From contig JAJRQC010000129.1 in the NCBI GenBank assembly GCA_024280455.1, forward strand, positions 1 through 64,000: 64,000 nucleotides of DNA, in the 5' to 3' direction. The notes beneath the pieces are model-generated. The model did not search any database. It had not been told where the DNA came from and worked only from the letters and a program-made list of their open reading frames with translations. Each line of letters starts with the position of its first letter. The first letter of the stretch is position 1. Positions 45,332 through 54,412 of the stretch are shown here, in pieces. This DNA comes from Deltaproteobacteria bacterium. GTDB taxonomy: Bacteria; Desulfobacterota; Desulfobulbia; Desulfobulbales; Desulfobulbaceae. The position numbers and the translations under genes were made by a program.

Positions 45332-46218
45332 AACTCCTTGAGTCGGGCTGCTGCACTGGAGCCGAAAATGCCGTGGGGCCGGACAAAGAGAATAATCAGT
45401 AGAATTGTGATGGAAATGGCATCCTGAAAGGCAAGCGGCACCACAGCCACCGAATAGGCCTCAAGGATTCCGAGCAGTAAACCGGCGGCTACCGCACCCA
45501 TGGAATTTCCAAGGCCACCGAGAATAGCGACCGTAAAGCCCTTGACCGCCAGACTGGTTCCGGAATCGTACTGGGTATAGGTAATCGGAGACATCACACA
45601 TCCAGCCAGGGCGCCGATACCGGCACTGAGCATAAACGACAGGGTCACCATATTGCGGGTATTGATTCCGCAGAGAATCGCCGCCGTCCGGTTGGATGAA
45701 CAGGCCCGCATCTCGCGGCCGATCGGGGTTATCTTAAAAAATAAGCTCAAGCCCAGCACCATGACACCGCAGACCCCGATCACCCAGAAAACCTGTGGTG
45801 AAATGCGTACCGAGCCGATGGTAATGGTGGTAATCTCGTTGCCGACAAAATAGGGCAGCGAACGGATGGATTCACCCCAGATATGGCGGGCAACCTCACG
45901 AATGAGAATGGAAAGGCCGATGGTGATGATGATCATCCGCAGGACGGAGGGGCTGTCCAGCCAGCGAATAAAGACAATCTCAATCAGGGCACCGAGCAGC
46001 ATGGTAATCAGCACGGCCAGGGCAATGGCCACCGGCAGTGGAACCACCTGCAGAAGCGTTATCGAAATCATGCCGCCAAGCATGACGAATTCACCCTGGG
46101 CAAAGTTGATTATACCGGTGGTGTTGTAGATAATATTGAACCCGATGGCGACAATGGCATAGATGAAGCCATAGGTTATACCGGCAAAGAGGTATTGGAG
46201 AAACAGGGTAGAGGTCAT
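45328..46218 (-). CDS. livH: Branched-chain/aromatic amino acid ABC transporter permease LivH
   Basis: The 296-residue permease has the LivH start FLQYLFAGITYGFIYAIVAIG and NFAQGEFVMLGG, eight hydrophobic segments and the coupling loop IGREMRACSSNRTAAILCGIN. It follows livK after a strong hairpin at 46342-46364 and a heptamer repeat, so its expression is probably reduced relative to the binding protein, the usual arrangement for such importers. Confidence 0.94.
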   Translation of the reverse strand: MTSTLFLQYLFAGITYGFIYAIVAIGFNIIYNTTGIINFAQGEFVMLGGMISITLLQVVPLPVAIALAVLITMLLGALIEIVFIRWLDSPSVLRMIIITIGLSILIREVARHIWGESIRSLPYFVGNEITTITIGSVRISPQVFWVIGVCGVMVLGLSLFFKITPIGREMRACSSNRTAAILCGINTRNMVTLSFMLSAGIGALAGCVMSPITYTQYDSGTSLAVKGFTVAILGGLGNSMGAVAAGLLLGILEAYSVAVVPLAFQDAISITILLIILFVRPHGIFGSSAAARLKEF

Positions 46219-46230
46219 GGGTTACAAATG

Positions 46231-46260
46231 GTTTCGGGTTCCGCGTTTCGGGTTTGAAGT
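46231..46260. repeat. Short TTTCGGG heptamer array upstream of livH
   Basis: Three to four degenerate TTTCGGG/TTCCGCG units lie 13 bases upstream of the livH start codon. Confidence 0.6.
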
Positions 46261-46331
46261 TTACAGTTTCCCGTCTTCGACGGTCACCACTACTTGCTCC
46301 ACCGCAGGAACCGTGCAACAAGGCCAACGTT

Positions 46332-46364
46332 AAAAACAAATTGGGCGGGCCGAAGGCCCGCCCA
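46332..46364 (-). terminator. Strong intra-operon terminator after livK
   Basis: A 10-bp GC-rich stem (TGGGCGGGCC/GGCCCGCCCA) with a 3-nt loop at 46342-46364 is followed on the minus strand by ATTTGTTTTTAAC. It lies 14 bases after the livK stop and before livH, so it probably attenuates transcription, giving more binding protein than permease. Confidence 0.85.
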
Positions 46365-46377
46365 TTTCAGGTAGAAC

Positions 46378-47529
46378 TTATTTGCCGTCGTAAAGAACAA
46401 ATTTACCGTCCTTTACGGTCAGCATTACAAAAGCGTTGATATCAAGGCCATTGTGGTCTTCCGGAGAAAAGTTAAATACGCCGCCGGTTCCGGGAAAATT
46501 CTTCAGGTTTTCGATCGCATCACGAACCTTGGCCCGGTCATTACCTGCAATTCTGATGGCCTCGGCCAGAATAGTCATGGCATCATAACCGTGACCGCCG
46601 AAGGTGGAGGCTGCTTCTTTGTACCTGCCCTCATAGTCGGCCTTGTACTTCATGAGCAATGTCTTCTGCGGGTCTGAATCCGGCAGTACATCGGCAACCA
46701 GCAGACGACCGGCGGGAAAGATAATCCCTTCGGCTGCAACACCGGCAGCTTCAACGTACTTGATATTACCAAAGCCATGACTCTGGAACAGTGGTACCTG
46801 CCAACCTGCCTTACGCATATTCTTGACGATAATGGCCTGGGCGGGAACGATGGACCAGTTGACCACGGCCTGAATGTCTTTATTGGCCATCAGCTTGGCC
46901 ACCAGGGCGGAGAGATCGGTCGCCTTCTTGTCATAGGTCTCAGCGTCAAGAACCTCAATCCCGAATTCAGGGGCTATTTTCACAAGCTGGGCCTTACCTG
47001 CCTTACCAAAACCGGTGTTGCCGGCAACAACGGCAATCTTATGAATACCGAGCTTCTTCATCTCAGCATAAATCTTCTTGACCGCAAAAGAATCCTTCTG
47101 CGGGGTCTTAAAGACATAGCTTGCAACCGGATTGACAATCACCGCTGCCGCACCGCAGGTGATCAGCGGGGTCTTACCCTGCTCGGCAATCTTTTTGATT
47201 TTCATGGACTCACCGGAGGTGGAGGGCCCGATAATAGCCAGAACTTTTTCCTCTTCAATCAACTGTTTGGCAAAGGAAATAGCCTTTTCCGGATTGGCTC
47301 CTGAATCCTTAAGGATCAGTTCAATGGTGTCGCCGTTAATACCGCCGGCCTTGTTGATTTCATCAACCACCATCTCAGCGGAACGGGCCTCGGGACCACC
47401 AAGAAAGGAGGCACCACCGGTTACAGCGAAAATAGCACCGACCTTTATGGTTCCGGCCTGCACAGGAAGGGCCAGCATACAGAATGCGGCCGCGCCAAGG
47501 ATTATCTGTTGTATTCCAATTTTTCTCAC
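46378..47529 (-). CDS. livK: Branched-chain/aromatic amino acid ABC transporter substrate-binding protein LivK
   Basis: The 383-residue periplasmic binding protein has a signal peptide (IILGAAAFCMLALPVQAG) and the peripla_BP_6 start IKVGAIFAVTGGASFLGGPE. The GPSTSGESMKIKKIAEQ and TFGGHGYDAMTILAEAI segments are typical of Liv-type proteins. It captures the amino acid for LivHMGF. A strong hairpin follows its stop. Upstream it is preceded by a 143-bp palindromic element and a short inverted repeat, so its promoter must lie between 47530 and about 47700. Confidence 0.94.
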   Translation of the reverse strand: MRKIGIQQIILGAAAFCMLALPVQAGTIKVGAIFAVTGGASFLGGPEARSAEMVVDEINKAGGINGDTIELILKDSGANPEKAISFAKQLIEEEKVLAIIGPSTSGESMKIKKIAEQGKTPLITCGAAAVIVNPVASYVFKTPQKDSFAVKKIYAEMKKLGIHKIAVVAGNTGFGKAGKAQLVKIAPEFGIEVLDAETYDKKATDLSALVAKLMANKDIQAVVNWSIVPAQAIIVKNMRKAGWQVPLFQSHGFGNIKYVEAAGVAAEGIIFPAGRLLVADVLPDSDPQKTLLMKYKADYEGRYKEAASTFGGHGYDAMTILAEAIRIAGNDRAKVRDAIENLKNFPGTGGVFNFSPEDHNGLDINAFVMLTVKDGKFVLYDGK

Positions 47530-47568
47530 GTCATTCCCCTTTTTTAATTTTCTGATGGTGATCTTCTA

Positions 47569-47609
47569 AGGGTTCGTTCAGAATGCGAAGTTATTTCTGA
47601 GCGAACCCT
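47569..47609. repeat. 15-bp inverted repeat upstream of livK
   Basis: AGGGTTCGTTCAGAA (47569-47583) and TTCTGAGCGAACCCT (47595-47609) match at 14 of 15 positions around an 11-nt loop, 40 bases before the livK start. It could be an operator, a terminator of the upstream ACT gene or another small palindromic repeat. Confidence 0.6.
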
Positions 47610-47713
47610 AATGATCATTTTTCAACAACAACGACTGAACCGAAAAAAGTCCGCCGGTTTAGCTGTTACAAAAAATCCGTATTCATCGGTGTTCATCTGT
47701 GGTTCCATATTTA

Positions 47714-47856
47714 TGAGTCTGTTGATTAATGAGGATTTTCGTTCAAGGTCAAGGCATACGGAAATTTTTACCACAGGCATATAGTTGATATTCCGAGGAT
47801 AAAAATTTTCGTATAACGCAGAGATTGGGCGAAAATACCATTAATCAACAGACTCA
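47714..47856. mobile_element. 143-bp MITE with perfect 18-bp ends and TTTA target duplication
   Basis: The termini TGAGTCTGTTGATTAATG (47714-47731) and its exact reverse complement (47839-47856) are flanked on both sides by TTTA (47710-47713 and 47857-47860). The inversion continues inward with a near match (GGATTTTCG and CGAAAATACC), and an inner pair GGAAATTTTTACC/GGATAAAAATTTTC completes a full-length hairpin. There is no coding capacity. The right TTTA supplies the TAA stop of the ACT-domain gene. Confidence 0.85.
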
Positions 47857-47857
47857 T

Positions 47858-48289
47858 TTATAATGCACAGACCTGATCACCGGAGAGGATAATAAAGCCG
47901 GCAGCCTGAAGGCTGCTGATCGCCTTGTCCATATCATCAAAGCGAAAAATAAGGACCGCATTTTCACCGCTCTTGTTGACAAAGGCGTACATATACTCAA
48001 CATTCAGTCCCTCGGCCTCCACGGTTTTGAGTACGTTGGCCAGGCCACCGGACTTATCCTCGACCTCAACCGCAATCACATTGGTTTTACCGACCGTAAA
48101 GCCGCCCTCTTTAAGCACTTTTTTAGCGGCATCGACCTTGTCGACGATAAGACGGAGGATCCCGAAATCAGCGGTATCCGCTACTGAAAGAGCCCGGATA
48201 TTGATATTGTTTGTCGCCAGAATTCCGGTAATTTCCGCCAACCTACCTGATTTATTTTCCAGAAAAACAGCAATCTGTTCTACACGCAT
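47858..48289 (-). CDS. Tandem ACT-domain protein
   Basis: The 143-residue protein consists of two ACT domains (residues 1-68 and 69-140), starting [20 protein letters not shown] and [18 protein letters not shown]. Such small proteins bind amino acids and occur next to paaK and ior genes in many anaerobes, probably as allosteric or regulatory partners in aromatic amino acid use. The second domain ends [18 protein letters not shown], close to the family's natural end, so the adjoining mobile element replaced only the stop codon region. It lies between paaK and livK, with a perfect 30-bp palindrome upstream. Confidence 0.88.
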   Translation of the reverse strand: MRVEQIAVFLENKSGRLAEITGILATNNINIRALSVADTADFGILRLIVDKVDAAKKVLKEGGFTVGKTNVIAVEVEDKSGGLANVLKTVEAEGLNVEYMYAFVNKSGENAVLIFRFDDMDKAISSLQAAGFIILSGDQVCAL

Positions 48290-48316
48290 GACAAATTCCC
48301 TTGAGGTTCTGAGTAA

Positions 48317-48389
48317 GTAGGTTGGGTTGAGGAACGAAACCCAACAAGCTACTCATCAATGTTGGGTTTCGTTCCTCAACCCAACCTAC
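48317..48389. repeat. Perfect 30-bp inverted repeat with 13-nt loop (GTAGGTTGGG palindrome)
   Basis: The arms at 48317-48346 and 48360-48389 are exact reverse complements. Each contains GTAGGTTGGG and GAGGAACGAAACCC, the consensus of a widespread REP-like palindrome. It separates paaK from the ACT gene inside the operon and could act as a processing or pausing hairpin. Confidence 0.85.
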
Positions 48390-48431
48390 AATTATCAAGA
48401 CATATTGAAAAGTTATTGAATTTTAAATTCA

Positions 48432-48456
48432 GCGTTTCGGGTTCAAAGTTTCCGGT
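48432..48456. repeat. Short TTTCGGG heptamer array at the paaK 3' end
   Basis: About three degenerate TTTCGGG/TTCAAAG units span the stop codon of the upstream paaK and the following bases, so the repeat forms part of the coding end. Confidence 0.5.
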
Positions 48457-49741
48457 TATCAATCACTCGCTGGGCCTTGCCCTCGGAACGTTGAATAGTG
48501 CGGGGCTCGACCAGTTTAACCTTACAGGTAACACCGAGCAGATCCTTAATCTCAACCTGGATCTTTTTGGTCAGGTTTTCCAGGACCCGGACCTCATCGG
48601 AAAAAACCAGATCACTGACTTCGACCAGTACGCCCATGGTATCAAGATTCCCCTCGCGGTTGACCTCGATCTGGTAATGGGGTTCGACACCGTCAATACC
48701 CATCAGGACATGCTCAACCTGGGAAGGAAAGACATTGACCCCGCGGATAATGAGCATGTCGTCGGTGCGACCGGTGACTTTTTCCATTCTGACCAGAGTT
48801 CGCCCACATCTACAAGGCTCGGCAATCAGGCAGGAGATATCCTTGGTCCGGTAACGGATAATCGGAAAGGCCTCCTTGGTCAGGGTGGTGAAGACCAGTT
48901 CACCGGCTTCGCCATAGGGCAGCGGCTCAAAGGTGTCCGGGTCAACGATCTCCGGCAGAAAATGATCTTCCAGGATGTGCATGCCGTGGTCGGTCTCCAG
49001 ACATTCCATGGCCACACCGGGACCGATGACCTCGGAAAGACCGTATATATCGACCGCCCGGATCCCCAGTTTGCGCTCCACTTCCTCGCGCATATTCTCG
49101 CTCCAGGGCTCGGCCCCATGGATACCGACCCGCAGCTTGAGTTCCTCTGGGTCAACCCCCACATCAGCCATGGCATCGGCCAGGTTAAGGGCATAGGACG
49201 GAGTTGCCATCAGCACGGTGGAGCCGAAATCCCGCATAATGGTGATCTGTCTTTTTGTATTACCGCCGGAAACCGGAATAACCGTAGCGCCCAGCGCCTC
49301 AATGCCGTAATGGGCGCCGAGGCCACCGGTGAACAAGCCGTAGCCGTAAGCGTTATGGACCATATCACCTTTGGTGACACCGGCCATGGACAGGGCCCGG
49401 GCCATACCCGAAGCCCACATCTCAATATCACCCTTGGTATAACCGACCACGGTCGGCTTGCCGGTGGTTCCGGACGAGGCATGGACCCGGACCACCTCTT
49501 CCATGGGCACCGTAAACAGACCGAAAGGGTAGTTGTCCCGCAGGTCATCCTTGGTCGTAAAGGGCAGTTTTTTCAGATCGGCAAGCGACTGGATATCACC
49601 GGGTTTCACCCCGGCCGCGTCCATTTTTTCTCTATAGGGAGCAACCGTTGCATAGACCCGGTGGACCAGACGCTGCAAACGTTTAAGCTGGATCGACTCC
49701 AGTCCGGCCCGGGGCAGTGTTTCTATCTCATCAACCCGCAT
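48443..49741 (-). CDS. paaK: Phenylacetate-CoA ligase (first copy)
   Basis: The 432-residue AMP-forming ligase has [45 protein letters not shown] and the C-terminal [18 protein letters not shown]. It is the partner of the adjacent indolepyruvate oxidoreductase: IOR makes arylacetyl-CoA, and PaaK interconverts that with free arylacetate, ATP and CoA. It differs from the second copy across the N-terminal 60 residues. It is downstream of iorB with a 168-base spacer that holds two small repeats. Confidence 0.93.
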   Translation of the reverse strand: MRVDEIETLPRAGLESIQLKRLQRLVHRVYATVAPYREKMDAAGVKPGDIQSLADLKKLPFTTKDDLRDNYPFGLFTVPMEEVVRVHASSGTTGKPTVVGYTKGDIEMWASGMARALSMAGVTKGDMVHNAYGYGLFTGGLGAHYGIEALGATVIPVSGGNTKRQITIMRDFGSTVLMATPSYALNLADAMADVGVDPEELKLRVGIHGAEPWSENMREEVERKLGIRAVDIYGLSEVIGPGVAMECLETDHGMHILEDHFLPEIVDPDTFEPLPYGEAGELVFTTLTKEAFPIIRYRTKDISCLIAEPCRCGRTLVRMEKVTGRTDDMLIIRGVNVFPSQVEHVLMGIDGVEPHYQIEVNREGNLDTMGVLVEVSDLVFSDEVRVLENLTKKIQVEIKDLLGVTCKVKLVEPRTIQRSEGKAQRVIDNRKL

Positions 49742-49788
49742 TGCATGTTCCTCTTTTTAGTTATTTTGACACGCTTTGGATGTTGATT

Positions 49789-49905
49789 GGTGGGCGGTGC
49801 CCACCCTACCACAAAACAATACATGATACCGTTTTCTTCTCACGACGTTGTTCCTTCAAGGACGAGAAAAAATCAGTGTGCATCCATGTCTATCCGTGGT
49901 TCTCT
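49789..49905. repeat. Two small dispersed repeats between iorB and paaK
   Basis: GGTGGGCGGTGCCCACC (49789-49805), followed by CTAC, is a short palindrome of the common GTAGGGTGGGC type. ATCAGTGTGCATCCATGTCT and ATCCGTGGTTCTC (49872-49905) match the ATCCGTGGTTC repeat also found at 44221-44255 and 47680-47707. Confidence 0.6.
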
Positions 49906-49909
49906 ACTA

Positions 49910-50494
49910 TCAACTATAGACCAATTTCCGCCCGGCCTCAAAGGCCTGCTTATTGACTTCGCGGAAAGCTGGTTTTACTTTGATGTCGATCACATCAAGA
50001 AAAACCTGGGGGGCGACCGCCAGAAAATTAGACATGGCCCCGACCATGGCCACATTCGCCGTCCGCAGCTCGCCGACTTCTTCGGCTACCGCAAAGGCGT
50101 CAACCGCCACCACATTGATCCCGCGCGAGGTCAGTTCGTCAAGAATATTATCCGGATACTCTATCTGTCCCTGGGCAACCGCCGGCGGCAGAATTTTTTG
50201 AGTATTCACCACTACCGCACTGTCTTTATGTAAATAGGGCAGATAGCGAACCGCCTCCAGAATCTCAAAGGCGACCAGGATATCCGCCGTACCCGGTTCG
50301 ATCAGGGGCGAATAGACCCGCTCACCATAGCGCAGATGGGCCTCAACCGAGCCACCGCGCTGGGCCATGCCGTGAACCTCGGATTTCTTGACATCAAAAC
50401 CGGCCTGCAACTGGGCATAGGCCGTCAACTCACTGGCCAGCAGAATACCCTGACCGCCGACTCCGGAGAAGAGAATATTTCCACTCTGTTTCAT
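49910..50494 (-). CDS. iorB: Indolepyruvate:ferredoxin oxidoreductase beta subunit
   Basis: The 194-residue subunit is the gamma-type domain of 2-oxoacid:ferredoxin oxidoreductases, beginning NILFSGVGGQGILLASELTA and containing SEVHGMAQRGGSVEAHLRYG, both diagnostic of IorB. It pairs with IorA to oxidise arylpyruvates (indolepyruvate, phenylpyruvate, 4-hydroxyphenylpyruvate) to arylacetyl-CoA, CO2 and reduced ferredoxin. Its ATG overlaps the iorA stop at one base, indicating tight coupling. Confidence 0.95.
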   Translation of the reverse strand: MKQSGNILFSGVGGQGILLASELTAYAQLQAGFDVKKSEVHGMAQRGGSVEAHLRYGERVYSPLIEPGTADILVAFEILEAVRYLPYLHKDSAVVVNTQKILPPAVAQGQIEYPDNILDELTSRGINVVAVDAFAVAEEVGELRTANVAMVGAMSNFLAVAPQVFLDVIDIKVKPAFREVNKQAFEAGRKLVYS

Positions 50495-52307
50495 CAGTTC
50501 TCCTCCCGCTTGCTGATCGCATCAAATTTGCACAGCTCGGCGCACTGACCGCAGCCGTTGCACTGGACCTCGGTAATCATTGCATAACCCTTCTGTTTTT
50601 CTTTGTAGCCTCGCTCCACCGCCTGTTCAACTGTCAACGGGTGCCAGCTGATGGCCGGACAGCCCAGACGGACACAGGCCCTGCACCCTGTACAGTTTTC
50701 AAGACTGGTGCAATAGGGAGGATTTTTTGCCTTCAAGACTTCCGGCAGCAGGGCACAGGGGGCCCGGCTGATAATCACCGAAGGTTCCGGGGAGGCGATT
50801 TCTTCTTTCAACACCTTGCGGGTTGCATTGATCGCATGGGGATCAACCACAACCACCCGGGGCACACCAAGGGCCACGCAGAGTTTTTCCAGGTTGATGG
50901 CGTTGGCCGGTTCGCCCTTGATATTTCTGCCGGAGGCCGGATTCTGCTGATGGCCGGTCATGGCGGTAATGCGATTATCAAGAATGATCACCGTGGCATA
51001 GGATTCATTGTAGACCGCATTGAGCAGCCCGGTCATCCCGGAATGCATGAAGGTGGAATCACCGAGCACGGCAACCACCTTACCCACGCCTTCCTTGCCC
51101 AGAGCCTTGGTCATGCCATGGGCAATAGTCACCGAGGCCCCCATACAGACGCAGGAATCCATGGCTGAGAGCGGCGGCAGAAAGCCCAGGGTATAACAGC
51201 CGATATCACCGGAGACAAAGACATCTTTCATCCTGGAGAGGCCGTAAAATATACCACGATGGGGACAACCGGCACACATATTCGGCGGCCGCATGGGAAG
51301 GTCAAGCGGGGCAAACAGTTCACCCACCGAATCCGTATCCACGGATTTGCGAACCAGAAAGGAGTTCAGCTCACCCTGATTGGGGATCATATCCTTGCCG
51401 TGACAGTCAATGCCCATGGCCTTGATATGGGTTTCCAGAAAGGGATCGAGTTCTTCCACAATGACCAGATCTTCAACTGAAGCCGCAAAGTCACGGATCA
51501 TCTGCTCCGGCAGCGGCCAGACCATGCCGAGCTTGAGAACCGGGGCTTCGGGAAAGGCCTCTTTTACGTAGTTGTACGAAGTGCCGGCACAGATAAAGCC
51601 GCGCGGCCCAGTGCCCTCTTCCACCCGGTTTTCAGGCAGCGTTTCGGCAAGTTCACGGGCGGCGGCCATCCGTTTTCGACCTCGACTCTCCGCATCCTGG
51701 CATTGCCCGGCAGCATCACAAATTTGGCCGGCATCTTTTCCAGACTGGCCTCAGCCCCGGCAACCGGTTCACCCTTTTCAACCACGCCCTTGACATGGGC
51801 GACCCTGGTCGTGATCCGGAACAGAACCGGGGTATCAAGCTGTTCGGAGAGCTCAAAGGCAGTCCGCATCATGGTCTTGGCCTCAGCCGGATCAGAGGGT
51901 TCAAGCATGGGCAGCTTGGCGGCAAAGGCATAGTTACGGTTATCCTGCTCGTTCTGCGAACTGTGCATCTGGGGATCATCGGCAGTCAAAACCACCAGCC
52001 CGCCGCGTCCACCGGTATAGGCGGCGGTAAACAGAGGGTCGGCCGCCACATTCACACCGACGTGTTTCATGGTGGCAAAGGCCCGTACTCCGGCAAAGGA
52101 GGCCCCTATTGCCACCTCCAGTCCCACTTTTTCATTGGGAGCCCATTCACCATAGACCCCGTCGTACTTGACCAGATTGCCCATAATCTCAGTTGACGGC
52201 GTGCCCGGATAGCCTGAGGCCACCTTGACCCCGGCCTCCCAGGCGCCCAGAGCTATGGCCTCGTTTCCCGACAGCCAGAGTTTGTTGTCCTTTTCATCAA
52301 AAGCCAC
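50494..52307 (-). pseudogene. iorA: Indolepyruvate:ferredoxin oxidoreductase alpha subunit, split by a frameshift
   Basis: Both halves together give a normal IorA of about 605 residues. The first (to about residue 210) holds the pyrimidine-binding domain (SGYPGTPSTEIMGNLV, TADDPQMHSSQNEQDNR). The second holds the domain III segment, the TPP site (GDIGCYTLG and LGDSTFMHSG) and two [4Fe-4S] motifs (CTGCRACVRLGC and CNGCGQCAELC). The frame changes at a run of four As (coding strand, 51673-51676): one more A restores VEKRMAAARELAE. The downstream half has its own ATG at 51669 but no clear ribosome binding site. The start is a GTG after AAGGAG. The break may be a sequencing error, since every motif is intact. 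Confidence 0.9.
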
Positions 52308-52509
52308 GTAGTACTCCTTGTGTATCTCGCTATTTTTCAGGTGACGGTATTCCTGAAACCCGCCCTGTATTTCCAGTTACCACAATCGTGCATTGTTACC
52401 CCAAAAGACCGGTGCGAGGCAAGAAATTTCATTACCGCGCAGTCTCTTTCTCCCTTTTCTCGTTGTAACCGTTCACCAAATAGCAACTAAGATTGATAAA
52501 CTCATACTT

Positions 52510-52679
52510 GTAAGCGTTTACCAGATAAGAGCAGACTTCGGTGCTCCATATTCGTTTAGATAAGCGTAGACTTCGAGCAGGCCGACGAATCAGATAAGCG
52601 CAGCGAAGCGGAGACTTCGATAGCTTGCCTATGTGAGGAGGCCTGATCGAACGAAGAGGGGGTGCGGGTGAACGCTTAC
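52510..52679. repeat. 170-bp inverted-end element with GATAAGCGTAGACTTCG repeats
   Basis: The ends are GTAAGCGTTTACC (52510-52522) and GGTGAACGCTTAC (52667-52679), 12 of 13 matching as reverse complements. Inside are three copies of AGATAAG(C/A)G(T/C)AGACTTCG near 52525, 52557 and 52592. The right end overlaps the TAA stop of the gene at 52676. The rest of the 368-base gap upstream of iorA (52308-52509) shows nothing I can name. Confidence 0.6.
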
Positions 52680-54370
52680 TTCTCTTTAAAGGTCAGCACT
52701 GCCCGGCCATGATCAGGAAAGACATCCGAAACAAAAACAGCAATCTCGGTCGACTGCAGCAGTAAAAGCAGTTCATCCTTTAAAACCGAAATTGATCCTC
52801 CAGGCGATGCCTCAACCATCCCGGCCAACCAGTCGGCCGCACCTTGAACCTGATCTGCAAAACGGCTCGGCCAGAGAACAAGAACCCCGTTATTGGCGGC
52901 CTCTATCTGTTTGGCCAACTCTGGACCCAACTTCATATCAACCGACCCCGACAAATGCGTTCGATTGAGTTCCCCATTTAAGAGTTTATTCAGGCTGTCC
53001 GGACCATTGGCCAGATATAACATGTCTTCGGTCAGAACAACAGCCGGCTGGGTTGCCTCCCCGGGAAGCAGTGCCCAAAAATAAATTGTATATTTACCCA
53101 CCTGTCGCTGCTGCTCACCGGTCATCCCCCGGTCCGCTGCATTTTGCCTGATTCTTGCCAGCAGCGCATCCGCCACTTGAGGATCTTTAACCTGAATAAA
53201 TAAAACAACCTTGGGCAGAGGAAACATGCCCTCCTGAACGATCCCTTGCAAGATGAGACCATATTGCGGGCCAAAGGCCTGTACTACCTTATCCAGAGAA
53301 AAACCAAGTTGCCGCTGCAGCCTGTTGTCCAGCTCCTGGTACTGCTCTTCTTCCGCTGCCGACAGAGTTTCCAACAGGGCTGAAGAACCGAGACTCGAAG
53401 ACCAGCTATAGAGCAGCGGGTTATCGCCGAGCAGCTGCAGGGTTCCATTTTCCTTGCTTGCCGAATCAACCAGTTCCTTGACTGCAGGATCAAGAAAAGC
53501 ATAGTCATAACGGCTGATGGACTCAACTTTCCAGCCTTTTTCGGTTTGTCCCCCCGCCGTGCCGACAAACTGCATGCCCTCCAGATATTGACCGGCCTTC
53601 TGCAGATCTTCATCTCCCGAGGACAGCAGGTACGGCTGCAGACGATCTAATTGAACAAAACCACGGCTGTACTGTCTGGTCATCGACAGTCCCTGCCAGA
53701 ATTTCATGACGGTGATAAAATGGGCTGCCTGCTGCAGGGTTTCTCCGGAAGCCTTTGCCGCAACACAACGCTCAATGGCGGCGGGAGTATGGGCAAGAAT
53801 CAGGCGGCTGCCCTCGGTATACGCGTACACGGTATTCTCTTCATCGAACTGAATCCGGGTCAAAGACAGATCACCACTGGTAAACTCGCTGACATCCTTT
53901 TGCAGCAGAGTACGGGCAAAGGTTTCCAGGGCCTTGGAGGACGAGGTCGTCGCCAGAAGAACCATGGATCTTTCCATAGCCTGCTGCGGGTCACCGGCAA
54001 ACAGATCCGCATCAACCGGCAGCAAGGCAAGATCCACATCATCACCAAAGATCATACGAAAGCCCGGATTCTGCAAAACCGAAAACAACTGGTCGTAGCC
54101 CTCTGCATAGTCACGAATAACCTGGGGCTCAACCTGCAGGTCGGACAGGATACGCCCCATGGTTTCCTTGGATAAAAAGTTTCCCAAAGCCGTATTCGGA
54201 AAGAGTTCAGCCAGACCGTTTAAATCCCGCAGGCTGATCGTAGCCAGGGTATCAACAGGCAGATAGTCGGCATAACCGGTATCAGCGGGCTCACTCGATG
54301 TCTGGAAGAAAAAATATGCGCTTCCTGCGCCAAGCAGGATAATGATTAATAATAGACTGATTTTTTTCAT
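52676..54370 (-). CDS. Membrane-anchored periplasmic protein of unknown function (DUF3352-like)
   Basis: The 564-residue protein has an N-terminal anchor (ISLLLIIILLGAGSAYFFF) and a long periplasmic part. Its opening YADYLPVDTLATISLRDLNG and the later LVLWPSRF and DALLARIRQNAADRG patterns resemble DUF3352-type proteins, whose function is unknown. It is built from two similar halves. There is no catalytic motif that I recognise. The stop codon lies in the end of a palindromic element. It is downstream of an ABC-F gene but separated by 42 bases. Confidence 0.65.
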   Translation of the reverse strand: MKKISLLLIIILLGAGSAYFFFQTSSEPADTGYADYLPVDTLATISLRDLNGLAELFPNTALGNFLSKETMGRILSDLQVEPQVIRDYAEGYDQLFSVLQNPGFRMIFGDDVDLALLPVDADLFAGDPQQAMERSMVLLATTSSSKALETFARTLLQKDVSEFTSGDLSLTRIQFDEENTVYAYTEGSRLILAHTPAAIERCVAAKASGETLQQAAHFITVMKFWQGLSMTRQYSRGFVQLDRLQPYLLSSGDEDLQKAGQYLEGMQFVGTAGGQTEKGWKVESISRYDYAFLDPAVKELVDSASKENGTLQLLGDNPLLYSWSSSLGSSALLETLSAAEEEQYQELDNRLQRQLGFSLDKVVQAFGPQYGLILQGIVQEGMFPLPKVVLFIQVKDPQVADALLARIRQNAADRGMTGEQQRQVGKYTIYFWALLPGEATQPAVVLTEDMLYLANGPDSLNKLLNGELNRTHLSGSVDMKLGPELAKQIEAANNGVLVLWPSRFADQVQGAADWLAGMVEASPGGSISVLKDELLLLLQSTEIAVFVSDVFPDHGRAVLTFKEK

Positions 54371-54412
54371 TATATTCTCCGTAGAGTACTCCAGTTGAGC
54401 CGTTTGAGCCGT

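Noticed and set aside
46342-46364. Riboswitch or amino acid attenuator between livK and livH
   Set aside because: Only a simple strong terminator hairpin is seen, with no leader peptide or alternative pairing.
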